Below, piece after piece: positions 1 to 7,536 of a stretch of 16,907 nucleotides of DNA. Source of the stretch: JARDZI01 sp041639705 (lineage in GTDB: Bacteria > Bacillota > Clostridia > Clostridiales > Caloramatoraceae); the NCBI GenBank assembly GCA_041639705.1, contig JBEQBT010000045.1:1-16907 (forward strand), in the 5' to 3' direction. The first letter of the stretch is position 1. Each line of letters opens with the position of its first letter. Position numbers and translations under genes: made by a program. The notes under the pieces were generated by a model. The model saw only the letters and a list, made by a program, of their open reading frames with translations. It was not told the DNA's origin and did no database searches.

Positions 1-2332
1 TGCTGGTTCTTGATATACCTTTAATTTCAAGCCTGATTATTATTCCATTGCTGTTAATAAGCATTATCTCGTCGTCATCTTTAACAGTCTTAACTCCAAC
101 GATTTTACCTGTCTTATTTGATACTTTGTAGGTTATTATACCTTTGCCACCACGTCCCTGGACTGAATACTCAGTAAAACGAGTTCTCTTACCAAAGCCA
201 TTTTCACTAACTATTAGAAGCTCTGATTCTAAAGCTGCTATTTCCATTCCAACAGCTATATCTCCTTCTCTAAGGGTAATGGCTTTAACTCCGGAAGCTG
301 TTCTACCCATGCTTCTAACATCTTCTACCTTAAAGGTTATTGAGTAACCTTTTTGAGTAACAAAAACTATTTTGTCACCAGGAGTAGTTAATTTCACTCC
401 TATAAGTTCATCTTCAGTCCTAAGGTTTATTGCATTTATACCAGTTTTTCTTATAGAATTATATTCACTTAACCTTGTTCTCTTTATGATTCCATTTTTA
501 GTAGCGAATACAAGATATTGATCCTCATCAAACTCCTTAAGGGAGATAACCGTTTGTATTCTCTCTCTTGGATTTAATGGAAGAATATTTACAATATTTG
601 TACCCTTTGCAGTTCTGCCTGCTTCAGGTATTTCATACGCCTTTAGCTTATATGCCCTTCCCATGTTTGTAAAGAACAGAATATTATCATGGGTTGAGGT
701 TATATAAAGATGTTCAACAAAATCATCCTCTCTTGTTGATAATCCCTGGATGCCTTTACCACCTCTCTTTTGAGATTTATAGGTATCTCTTGGGATTCTT
801 TTTATATATCCTGCATGGGTTATTGTAACTGCAACTTCTTCTTCCTGAATAAGATCTTCAATATTTATCTCTTCAGAATCCGCTTCAAGCATTGTTCTTC
901 TTGGGTCATTATACTTATTTTTAATTTCTATAAGCTCATCTTTAATTATTTGAAGAACAAGTCTCTCATTCTCAAGAACTTCTTTTAGATAATTTATTGT
1001 TTTTATTAATTCAGAATATTCATTTTCAATCTTTTCTCTCTCTAACCCTGTTAGCCTTCTAAGTCTCATGTCCAGTATTGCCTGGGCTTGCTTATCAGAA
1101 AACTCAAATCGCTCAATCATTCTTTCCTTAGCTATGTCGTCATTTTTAGAGCTTCTGATTATTTTTATTATTTCATCCATATGATCAAGGGCAATTTTTA
1201 AACCTTCTAAAATATGAGCTCTTGCTTCAGCCTTATTTAAATCATATTGAGTTCTTCTTCTGATTATAACTTTCTGAAAATCTATATAATGTCCTAATAT
1301 TTCCTTAAGATTCAATGTTTTAGGCTCATTATTAACAAGAGCAATCATTATAATACCAAAGGTTATTTGCATATTCGTATGCTTATACAAAAGATTAAGA
1401 ACGATATTAGGGTTTGCATCCCTTTTAAGTTCAATTACTACTCTCATTCCATCTCTATCTGACTCATCCCTAAGATCTGATATGCCCTCTATTCTTTTAT
1501 CCTTAACAAGATCAGCAATTGCTTCAACAAGCCTAGCCTTGTTAACCTGATAAGGGAGCTCAGTTACAATTATTTTGTTTCTTCCCTTTTCTTCCTCAAT
1601 TTCAGCCTTGGCTCTTACCTTAACCTTTCCCCTACCTGTTTCATACGCCTGTCTAATACCCTCTTTACCAAGTATAATACCAGCAGTTGGAAAATCAGGT
1701 CCCTTAACCTTTGTCATTAAATCCTTTATTGTAGTTTCAGGATCATCTATAAGCATTACAGTTCCATCAATAACCTCTCCAAGATTGTGAGGAGGTATAT
1801 TTGTTGCCATACCAACTGCTATTCCTGATGAACCATTTACTAAAAGGTTAGGGAATCTTGATGGTAGTACAAGTGGTTCTTTTTCAGTACCATCGAAATT
1901 ATCTGTAAAATCTACTGTATCCTTTTCTATGTCCCTTAACATCTCCATAGCAATTTTAGATAGTCTAGCTTCTGTATAACGCATAGCAGCTGGACTATCA
2001 CCATCCACAGAACCAAAGTTTCCATGACCATCAACTAATGGACATCTTATTGAAAAGTCCTGTGCAAGTCTAACCATTGCATCATATACTGATGAATCAC
2101 CATGTGGATGATATTTACCTAATACGTCCCCTACTATTCTAGCACTTTTTCTGTGTGCTTTATCAGAACTAACACCAAGTTCATCCATAGAAAATAATAT
2201 TCTTCTGTGAACAGGCTTAAGTCCATCCCTAACATCTGGAAGTGCACGACCAACAATAACAGTCATAGCATAGTCTATATAGGATTGTTTCATCTCATCC
2301 TTTATATCAACACCAACAATTTTTTCTTCCAT
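1..2332 (-). CDS. gyrA: DNA gyrase subunit A (3' end outside window)
   Basis: GyrA is the breakage-reunion subunit of the A2B2 type II topoisomerase that puts negative supercoils into DNA. The frame stays open from the ATG at 2332 to the window edge (777 codons). The usual family length is a little over 800 residues, so only the tail is missing. The start MEEKIVGVDIKDEM follows an AGGTGA ribosome site. The catalytic tyrosine is Y119 in AAMRYTEARL. The quinolone-determining stretch reads HGDSSVYD, with Ser80 and Asp84 at the E. coli Ser83 and Asp87 positions, i.e. the unmutated form. A GyrA-box-like QKRGGKG opens the C-terminal beta-pinwheel, and pinwheel repeats follow (KNGIIKRT, QKGYSITF, SNGIIIRL). 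It lies 91 bp after gyrB and is probably co-transcribed with remB-gyrB. Nothing suggests a broken gene. Confidence 0.97.
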   Translation of the reverse strand, partial: MEEKIVGVDIKDEMKQSYIDYAMTVIVGRALPDVRDGLKPVHRRILFSMDELGVSSDKAHRKSARIVGDVLGKYHPHGDSSVYDAMVRLAQDFSIRCPLVDGHGNFGSVDGDSPAAMRYTEARLSKIAMEMLRDIEKDTVDFTDNFDGTEKEPLVLPSRFPNLLVNGSSGIAVGMATNIPPHNLGEVIDGTVMLIDDPETTIKDLMTKVKGPDFPTAGIILGKEGIRQAYETGRGKVKVRAKAEIEEEKGRNKIIVTELPYQVNKARLVEAIADLVKDKRIEGISDLRDESDRDGMRVVIELKRDANPNIVLNLLYKHTNMQITFGIIMIALVNNEPKTLNLKEILGHYIDFQKVIIRRRTQYDLNKAEARAHILEGLKIALDHMDEIIKIIRSSKNDDIAKERMIERFEFSDKQAQAILDMRLRRLTGLEREKIENEYSELIKTINYLKEVLENERLVLQIIKDELIEIKNKYNDPRRTMLEADSEEINIEDLIQEEEVAVTITHAGYIKRIPRDTYKSQKRGGKGIQGLSTREDDFVEHLYITSTHDNILFFTNMGRAYKLKAYEIPEAGRTAKGTNIVNILPLNPRERIQTVISLKEFDEDQYLVFATKNGIIKRTRLSEYNSIRKTGINAINLRTEDELIGVKLTTPGDKIVFVTQKGYSITFKVEDVRSMGRTASGVKAITLREGDIAVGMEIAALESELLIVSENGFGKRTRFTEYSVQGRGGKGIITYKVSNKTGKIVGVKTVKDDDEIMLINSNGIIIRLEIKGISRTS

Positions 2333-2397
2333 AAATTCACCTCATTCGCACTTTAAAAATTGTTTAACTTTTGTGGACATAGAAATCCACCACTACT

Positions 2398-2410
2398 TGT
2401 GATTATCACA
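2398..2410. repeat. Short palindrome in the gyrB-gyrA gap
   Basis: TGTGATTATCACA is a perfect 6+6 inverted repeat around one central base, 13 bp past the gyrB stop codon. A central loop of one base makes a stable RNA hairpin unlikely, so if it matters it is more likely a protein-binding site on DNA. A weaker pair (GTGGA 2373-2377 / TCCAC 2386-2390) lies between it and the gyrA ribosome site. No T-tract or convincing promoter is seen in this 91 bp gap. Confidence 0.35.
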
Positions 2411-2423
2411 TGCTAAATAAATA

Positions 2424-4331
2424 CTATATATCAAGATTCTTAACTTTTTTAGCATTCTCAACTATGAAATTACGTCTTGGTTCAACCTTTTCACCCATTA
2501 AAACGGTAATTATTTCATCTGCAGCTATGGCATCTTCTATTTCTACTTGAAATAAAGTTCTAAACTCTGGATTCATAGTTGTATTCCAAAGCTGCTCTGG
2601 ATTCATTTCTCCAAGACCTTTATACCTCTGAATTGAAACATTCCCATCCTTGCCTAATTCAGCTAACTTCTTCTCAAGTTCCTTATCACTATAAACATAA
2701 TAATCCTTTTTACTCTTGTTTATTTTATACAGTGGTGGCTGAGCAATATAAACATGTCCTTGTTCCACAAGGGGTTTCATATATCTGTAAAAGAATGTGA
2801 GGAATAGTGTTCTAATATGTGCTCCGTCAACGTCCGCATCTGTCATTATTATTATCTTATCGTATCTTATCTTTTCAACATCAAAATCATCATCAATTCC
2901 TGCACCAAATGCAGTAATCATACACCTTATTTCCTCATAGCCTAATATCTTATCAAGCCTCTGTTTTTCAACATTCATTATCTTACCTCTAAGTGGTAGG
3001 ATTGCCTGAAACTTTCTATTCCTACCTTGCTTTGCAGAACCTCCCGCTGATTGTCCCTCAACAAGGTATATTTCGCAAAGCTTAGGATCCCTTTCAGAAC
3101 AATCAGCAAGCTTTCCAGGAAGTGATGTGTTTTCTAAAACATTCTTTCTTCTTGTAAGTTCCCTTGCTTTTCTTGCAGCATCCCTTGCTCTTGCTGCTAA
3201 TATGCACTTTTCCATAATAGCTTTTGATATAGATGGATTTTCTTCTAGGAATGCAGATATTTTTTCTCCTACAACTGTATCCACTATACCTCTAACTTCA
3301 GTATTTCCAAGCTTAGTCTTTGTCTGTCCTTCAAACTGAGGGTTAGTAACCTTTACAGAAATTACTGCTGTAATCCCTTCCCTTGTATCTTCACCTGAAA
3401 GATTTTTGTCAGCTTCCTTTAAAAAACCATACTTTCTTGCATAATCATTAATAACCCTAGTAAGTGCGGTTTTAAAGCCTATTACATGTGTTCCACCTTC
3501 GGTTGTATCTATATTATTTGCAAATGAGAAGAGATTTTCATTGTATCCATCGTTATACTGCAGTGCTATTTCTACTAAAGTATCATCCTTGCTTCCCTCA
3601 ATATATACAGGCTTTTCATGTAGAACCTCTTTATTTCTATTTAGGTATACTACAAACTCATTTATTCCACCATTATACTGGTAAACTTCACTTTTTTCAG
3701 TTCTCTCATCTATAAAGGTTATCTTAATTCCTTTATTTAAAAAAGCTAATTCTCTTAATCTTTGTGATAGAGTTTCAAATTCATATTCAATTGTTTCAAA
3801 TATTTCAGAATCAGCCAACCAAGTAACCTTAGTTCCTGTAATTTTTGATTTTCCAATAACTTCTAGGGGTGTTACAGTTTTACCCCTTTCAAATCTTTGT
3901 TTACTAATTTTCCCGTCCAGCATTACTTCAACCTCAAGCCATTCAGAAAGTGCATTAACAACTGATGCACCAACTCCGTGAAGACCTCCTGATACCTTAT
4001 AGCCTCCACCTCCAAACTTTCCACCTGCATGAAGTACAGTATATACTACTTCTACAGCAGGCATATTCATCTTTGGATGCATACCTATAGGTATTCCTCT
4101 TCCATCATCAACTACTGTAACCGAATTGTCAGGATGAATGGTAATATCAATATTATTACAGTATCCTGCCATTGCCTCATCTATTGCATTGTCAACTATT
4201 TCATAGACAAGATGCTGTAGTCCCCTTGGACCTGTGCTGCCTATATACATACCTGGTCTTTTTCTTACTGCTTCTAGTCCTTCTAATACTTGTATCTGTT
4301 CTGCCTCATACTTTTCTGTTACTTTAGCCAT
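2424..4331 (-). CDS. gyrB: DNA gyrase subunit B
   Basis: GyrB is the ATPase subunit of gyrase; ATP binding closes the N-terminal clamp and drives strand passage through GyrA. The protein has 635 residues, normal for the family. The GHKL ATPase domain shows VYEIVDNAIDEA (about 42-53), DDGRGIP (about 75-81) and GGLHGVGASVVNALS (about 115-129). The TOPRIM domain shows EGQSAGGSAK (about 425-434), which carries the catalytic Glu, and the metal-binding DADVDGAH (498-505). QRYKGLGEMNPEQLW follows near the C-terminus. A longer reading from a GTG at 4340 adds only three residues, but that GTG lies inside the AGAGGTGG ribosome site. The ATG at 4331, with 5 nt spacing, gives the normal MAKVTEKYEAEQIQVLEGLEAV start. 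It begins 21 nt after remB, so the two are almost certainly co-transcribed. Confidence 0.98.
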   Translation of the reverse strand: MAKVTEKYEAEQIQVLEGLEAVRKRPGMYIGSTGPRGLQHLVYEIVDNAIDEAMAGYCNNIDITIHPDNSVTVVDDGRGIPIGMHPKMNMPAVEVVYTVLHAGGKFGGGGYKVSGGLHGVGASVVNALSEWLEVEVMLDGKISKQRFERGKTVTPLEVIGKSKITGTKVTWLADSEIFETIEYEFETLSQRLRELAFLNKGIKITFIDERTEKSEVYQYNGGINEFVVYLNRNKEVLHEKPVYIEGSKDDTLVEIALQYNDGYNENLFSFANNIDTTEGGTHVIGFKTALTRVINDYARKYGFLKEADKNLSGEDTREGITAVISVKVTNPQFEGQTKTKLGNTEVRGIVDTVVGEKISAFLEENPSISKAIMEKCILAARARDAARKARELTRRKNVLENTSLPGKLADCSERDPKLCEIYLVEGQSAGGSAKQGRNRKFQAILPLRGKIMNVEKQRLDKILGYEEIRCMITAFGAGIDDDFDVEKIRYDKIIIMTDADVDGAHIRTLFLTFFYRYMKPLVEQGHVYIAQPPLYKINKSKKDYYVYSDKELEKKLAELGKDGNVSIQRYKGLGEMNPEQLWNTTMNPEFRTLFQVEIEDAIAADEIITVLMGEKVEPRRNFIVENAKKVKNLDI

Positions 4332-4352
4332 TAAATCCACCTCTTTTATGCA

Positions 4353-4610
4353 TTATAGTTCATCGACAAATCCACTTCTTTTTGCCAATGTAATTGAGGA
4401 AATAGGTGATAAGTATATAATACTCTTTTTATTTCTTTCGGTTAATATAAAGGATTTAGGATCATCCTTAGTTATTCTCTTTATAAAGCCCTCTTCTTCT
4501 GCTATCTTTAGAAAATGTCTGGTGTCTATACTTGTTGTGGAATTTATATCAAATATTGCAATAACTTCTCTTAAAGGTATTACTACATTCTCACCTAGAT
4601 GTAGAAACAT
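4353..4610 (-). CDS. remB: RemB-like DUF370 regulatory protein
   Basis: This 85-residue protein (MFLHLGENVVIPLREVIAIFDI...) matches the DUF370/RemA-RemB family in size, in its opening and in its fixed position between recF and gyrB. In Bacillus, RemA and RemB (YaaB) activate extracellular-matrix genes, and RemA is a DNA-binding ring-forming protein. What the clostridial version controls is not known to me, so a matrix role is inferred by homology only. The middle (STTSIDTRHFLKIAEEEGFIKRI) is polar and charged, and there is no signal peptide or membrane segment. The ATG at 4610 has a strong AAGGAGG site upstream. The 180 bp leader holds a SOS-box-like palindrome, a TATAAT element and a possible recF terminator, so this is probably the first gene of a remB-gyrB-gyrA unit. 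Confidence 0.88.
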   Translation of the reverse strand: MFLHLGENVVIPLREVIAIFDINSTTSIDTRHFLKIAEEEGFIKRITKDDPKSFILTERNKKSIIYLSPISSITLAKRSGFVDEL

Positions 4611-4681
4611 ATATAGAATCCTCCTTAAGCTTTTAATTTTATTTCCTCACAGTTTTATTAAAAAAATGATTTCTATAATAA

Positions 4682-4710
4682 ATTATAATCCTAATTTTAA
4701 AAAAAGTACA
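4682..4710 (-). promoter_or_regulatory. Possible promoter for remB-gyrB-gyrA
   Basis: On the minus strand a perfect TATAAT (4687-4682) is preceded, at 17 nt, by TGTACT (4710-4705), a poor match to TTGACA with three of six bases. It lies about 70 bp upstream of the remB start. The -10 is convincing and the -35 is not, so this would need an activator or would be weak. A second possibility overlaps the inverted repeat at 4745-4762 (TTCGAT, 18 nt, TATATA). Confidence 0.4.
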
Positions 4711-4740
4711 CCTAATCTTTTATATAAAGGGTTTTTATAT

Positions 4741-4762
4741 AAAAATCGAACACTAGTTCGAT
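4741..4762 (-). terminator. Terminator-like hairpin after recF
   Basis: Read on the minus strand, ATCGAAC and GTTCGAT form a 7 bp stem around a TAGT loop (4762-4745), followed by TTTT and then ATATAAAAAC. This lies 28 bp downstream of the recF stop and could end the dnaA-recF transcript. The stem is short and AT-rich, so termination would be partial. It overlaps the SOS-box-like site, and the two readings are not exclusive. Confidence 0.4.
4747..4760. promoter_or_regulatory. LexA/SOS-box-like palindrome upstream of remB-gyrBA
   Basis: CGAACACTAGTTCG fits the Gram-positive LexA (DinR) operator pattern CGAAC-N4-GTTCG exactly, with both half-sites perfect. It lies 30 bp past the recF stop codon and about 137 bp upstream of remB. 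The fit to the pattern is seen directly. LexA control of this operon is inference. The same bases also form the stem of a terminator-like hairpin, described separately. Confidence 0.55.
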
Positions 4763-4790
4763 ATAAATACTAATATGTGCTTTCCTGCAT

Positions 4791-5897
4791 TTACAACTTT
4801 TCAACTACTCCTTCTTTAACAATAAAAATATTTTTATGTTCAAAATGAAAGGAATTTAAATCATTTAAGCTTGTGCAGGTTACTATTGTTTGAATTTCTT
4901 TAAGTGATGTTAATAAAAAACTTTGCCTTTTTGAATCAAGCTCCGACAATACATCATCTAATAACAAAATAGGGTATTCTCCTACCTCAGACTTAATTAT
5001 TTCAAGCTCTGATAACTTTAGCGACAGGGCTGCCGTTCTCTGCTGTCCCTGAGATCCATACATTCTTGCATCCATACCATTTATATTAATTAATAAATCA
5101 TCCCTGTGTGGACCTTTCATTGTGATTCCTCTATTTATATCGTCATTTATATTTTCAATATAATACTTTAAAAGCTTATTTTTTACATCATTTTTATCCT
5201 TAAATTCATCTATACTTAGCTGATAAACTATTTCAAGTTCTTCTTTACCGTCTGTAATCTTTCTGTGCATGAGTTTTGCAATGAGTCCGAGCTTTTTTAT
5301 AAACTCATGCCTGACTTCAGTAATAAAACTACCATATTCTGCAAGCTGCTCACTAAAAACTTCAATTGTAGATTTTATTGAGTTGGAATATTTTCCTGAT
5401 TTTAAAAGGCTATTTCTTTGCATTAAGCAATTGTTGTACTGTGAAAGTGCATAGTGATATTTAGGCCTTATCTGATTTAATTCGTTATCAATAAACTTTC
5501 TTCTTAGTCCTGGACCTTCTTTTACAAGTTTTAAATCCTCTGGTGAGAATATTACTGCGTTTACTGTTCCTAGAACGTCAGATGTTTTAGTTTTTTTTAT
5601 TCCATTTATCTTTATAGCTCTTTTTTCTTCACTGCTTATTAAAAACTCCATGAGAATTTCATTGAGGTTTTTACCTACTTCGCCCCTTATATAAGCCCTT
5701 GTTTTCCCCCATTTTATTAGGTCCTTATCCCTTGGTGTCCTGTGGGACTTCATACTGCTCATATAATATATGGATTCTACTATATTTGTCTTTCCCTGGG
5801 CATTTTCACCCACAAATATATTTAATCCCTTATTAAAATTTAAATTTAAACTCATGTAATTTCTAAAATTCTTAAGCTCAAGGGTTTTTAAATACAT
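4791..5897 (-). CDS. recF: DNA replication and repair protein RecF
   Basis: RecF is an SMC-like ATPase that, with RecO and RecR, loads RecA onto gapped DNA at stalled forks. Its 368 residues are normal length. Walker A is GENAQGKT (30-37). The ABC signature region reads GSQGQQRTAALSL (about 281-293). Walker B is ILLLDDVLSELD (310-321), including the family's D-loop. The long charged middle (about 140-260) corresponds to the helical arm. KGPHRDDLLI (261-270) is typical of RecF. The ATG at 5897 has an AGGAG site 7 nt upstream and starts 15 nt after yaaA, so the two are co-transcribed. The protein starts MYLKTLELKNFRNY, as is standard. Confidence 0.97.
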   Translation of the reverse strand: MYLKTLELKNFRNYMSLNLNFNKGLNIFVGENAQGKTNIVESIYYMSSMKSHRTPRDKDLIKWGKTRAYIRGEVGKNLNEILMEFLISSEEKRAIKINGIKKTKTSDVLGTVNAVIFSPEDLKLVKEGPGLRRKFIDNELNQIRPKYHYALSQYNNCLMQRNSLLKSGKYSNSIKSTIEVFSEQLAEYGSFITEVRHEFIKKLGLIAKLMHRKITDGKEELEIVYQLSIDEFKDKNDVKNKLLKYYIENINDDINRGITMKGPHRDDLLININGMDARMYGSQGQQRTAALSLKLSELEIIKSEVGEYPILLLDDVLSELDSKRQSFLLTSLKEIQTIVTCTSLNDLNSFHFEHKNIFIVKEGVVEKL

Positions 5898-5912
5898 AGA
5901 AATTCTCCTAAA

Positions 5913-6122
5913 CTAAATTATTTGAAACTCACCAACCTCAGTAATATTAATTATATCACCCTTATGCAGCTTTTTACCTCTTTCCATGGCTACCTTTCCA
6001 TTTACTGAAATATCCCCATTTGCAATCATTATTTTAGCAAAGGAGCCACTGTCTGCAATGCCAGCCCATTTTAAAAATTGATCAAGCTTTATATACTCTG
6101 TACTTATTTCTATACTTTTCAT
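5913..6122 (-). CDS. yaaA: S4-domain protein YaaA/RlbA family
   Basis: This is a small RNA-binding S4-domain protein, always found between dnaN and recF in Firmicutes. In Bacillus the family is linked to ribosome assembly, but its exact job is not settled. The S4 fold is visible as YIKLDQFLKWAGIADSG, then AKIMIANGDISVNGKVAMERGKKL, then GDIINI. The frame stays open to 6161, but the ATG at 6122 has a perfect AGGAGG with 6 nt spacing and gives MKSIEISTEYIKLDQFL, 69 residues, close to the Bacillus protein. The extra 13 residues of the longer frame are not family-like and overlap the dnaN-yaaA hairpin. Expression may be set by that hairpin. Confidence 0.92.
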   Translation of the reverse strand: MKSIEISTEYIKLDQFLKWAGIADSGSFAKIMIANGDISVNGKVAMERGKKLHKGDIINITEVGEFQII

Positions 6123-6150
6123 AATAAACCTCCTTTTCATCAAGAAACTG

Positions 6151-6177
6151 TAGAAAACCACCTGATATCAGGTGGTT
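6151..6177 (-). terminator. Perfect hairpin between dnaN and yaaA
   Basis: A perfect 22 bp palindrome at 6156-6177 has arms AACCACCTGAT and ATCAGGTGGTT. It overlaps the last two bases of the dnaN stop-codon region and, on the minus strand, runs into TTTTC. Because the palindrome has no loop, the real hairpin would be about 9 bp with a 4-nt loop. The T-tract is short, so I read it as a leaky terminator or attenuator, or an mRNA-stabilising 3' end, within the dnaA-dnaN-yaaA-recF transcript. Confidence 0.5.
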
Positions 6178-7279
6178 AGTTATTTCCATTTATTCTTACT
6201 GGAAGAACAAGATATATATAATCATCACTATCTGATTTTTTAATAATACATGGGCTTACATTTGTAGAAAACTCAAGATATACTTCTTCTGAGTCAATAA
6301 TTCTTAGAACGTCTAAAAAATATTTTGCATTGAATCTAATCTTTAGTTCATCACCCTCCAAATTAATTTTTACTTCCTCATAAACCTTACCCATTTGTGA
6401 GTTAGATGTAATTATAAGCTTATCTTCTTTTATATCAAAGGTTATTAGATTAGTTCTTCCTTCTCTAGCAAGAAGTGAGGCACGTTCTATACAATCCATT
6501 AATTCTCCAACATTTGCTCTTACTCTCAGTCTGTATTCATCTGGTAATATTTGTCTATAGTTAATAAAGTCGCCATCTAAAAGTCTTGATATAATTTTAG
6601 TATTGCCAAGATTAAACAAAATATGATTTGGTGTAAAAGTAATTTTAACTAATTCGCCGGATGGTTCAAGTATTTTGGATATTTCAGTTAAGGTTTTCCC
6701 AGGAATTACTGCGCTTATGTTGTTTTTATTATTAATATTAACAGATTTTATAGCTAACCTGTATCCATCAAGTGCCACAAAGCTTAAAATATCTTCCTTT
6801 ACTTCAAATAATACCCCTGTAAGTATAGGTCTTGTCTCATCCTGTGCTATAGCAACTATTGTCTGTTTAATCATACTTCTTAATATATCCTGAGAAACCT
6901 CATACATAGAATTTTCATTTATTACAGGAAGCCCAGGAAACTCAGCTGAATTATTTCCTATTAATGTAAATTCTGATTTTTGACATGTTATGTAAACATT
7001 ATTATTTTCAATTTTTAATGTAAGATCATCATTTGGAAGTTTTCGAACAAACTCTCCTAATAATTTTGAATTTAATACTATTGAACCATTTTGGTGTACA
7101 TCTGCACTTAGATAGGTTTCTATTCCTAAATCTAAATCTGTAGCTGTTAATATAACCTTGTTATCAATTGCTTTTATTAAAATACCTTCAAGTATAGGAT
7201 AGGTTGTTTTACTTGAGGTTGCTTTTTGTACAGTATTTATTGCTTCTTGAAAAATGTTTTTTTCACAGGTAAACCACAT
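6176..7279 (-). CDS. dnaN: DNA polymerase III beta subunit (sliding clamp)
   Basis: DnaN dimerises into the ring that tethers DNA polymerase III to DNA and recruits many repair and replication partners. Its 367 residues are normal. The start MWFTCEKNIFQEAINTVQKA, the internal DETRPILTGVLFE, the GYRLA-containing segment and the C-terminal DDYIYLVLPVRI are all family hallmarks and cover all three clamp domains. The ATG at 7279 has AAGGAGG upstream. A perfect DnaA box (7294-7302) sits 15 bp upstream of the start, next to this ribosome site, so DnaA could affect dnaN expression directly. It lies downstream of dnaA in the same orientation, across the 257 bp origin segment. Confidence 0.98.
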   Translation of the reverse strand: MWFTCEKNIFQEAINTVQKATSSKTTYPILEGILIKAIDNKVILTATDLDLGIETYLSADVHQNGSIVLNSKLLGEFVRKLPNDDLTLKIENNNVYITCQKSEFTLIGNNSAEFPGLPVINENSMYEVSQDILRSMIKQTIVAIAQDETRPILTGVLFEVKEDILSFVALDGYRLAIKSVNINNKNNISAVIPGKTLTEISKILEPSGELVKITFTPNHILFNLGNTKIISRLLDGDFINYRQILPDEYRLRVRANVGELMDCIERASLLAREGRTNLITFDIKEDKLIITSNSQMGKVYEEVKINLEGDELKIRFNAKYFLDVLRIIDSEEVYLEFSTNVSPCIIKKSDSDDYIYLVLPVRINGNN

Positions 7280-7536
7280 GATAAATCCTCCTTTTATCCA
7301 CAGTGTAAAATTTATATAATTAAGAGAGATAATATAATAAATTATTAGTAGTAATAGTAATAGGGGCTGTGGAAATGTGTATAACCCCTGAAAGTAATAT
7401 TATTAAAAGGATAAGACAAAAGTAATTGTGGATAAATTGTTAGCATCTATGCTTAATTTATCCACTATATTGTTGCTAATTTTATTTAAAAATAATTATC
7501 AACAGCGTAATCACCTTAAAAATACACTATTGTGGA
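7280..7536. other. oriC: oriC, dnaA-dnaN segment: DnaA boxes and probable unwinding element
   Basis: This 257 bp gap carries two exact TTATCCACA boxes: 7294-7302 (plus) and 7427-7435 (minus). There is one TTATACACA (7376-7384, minus) and single-mismatch boxes at 7458-7466, 7496-7504 and 7531-7539, the last overlapping the dnaA stop codon. On the minus strand a box pair is followed by a short GC-rich stretch (CAGCCCC), then DnaA-trio-like triplets, then about 40 bp of nearly pure AT sequence. That order matches the basal unwinding system known from Bacillus. AGGGG (7362-7366) and CCCCT (7385-7389) flank the box pair as an inverted repeat. I see no gene in it. Confidence 0.85.
7346..7363. other. 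DnaA-trio array
   Basis: On the plus strand the triplets TAG TAG TAA TAG TAA TAG run without interruption. Read 3' to 5' these are GAT or AAT, the DnaA-trio motif (3'-[G/A]A[T/A]-5') on which DnaA assembles on single-stranded DNA during unwinding. They begin directly beside the GC-rich spacer (7363-7367) and the DnaA box at 7376-7384, and AT-rich DNA lies on the far side. Both the spacing and the number of triplets fit the known motif. The function is inferred from the pattern. Confidence 0.8.

Noticed and set aside
4234..4773. Plus-strand open frame (179 codons) across gyrB, remB and their leader
   Set aside because: It is antisense to two well-supported genes, lacks a ribosome site and shows no protein-like pattern.
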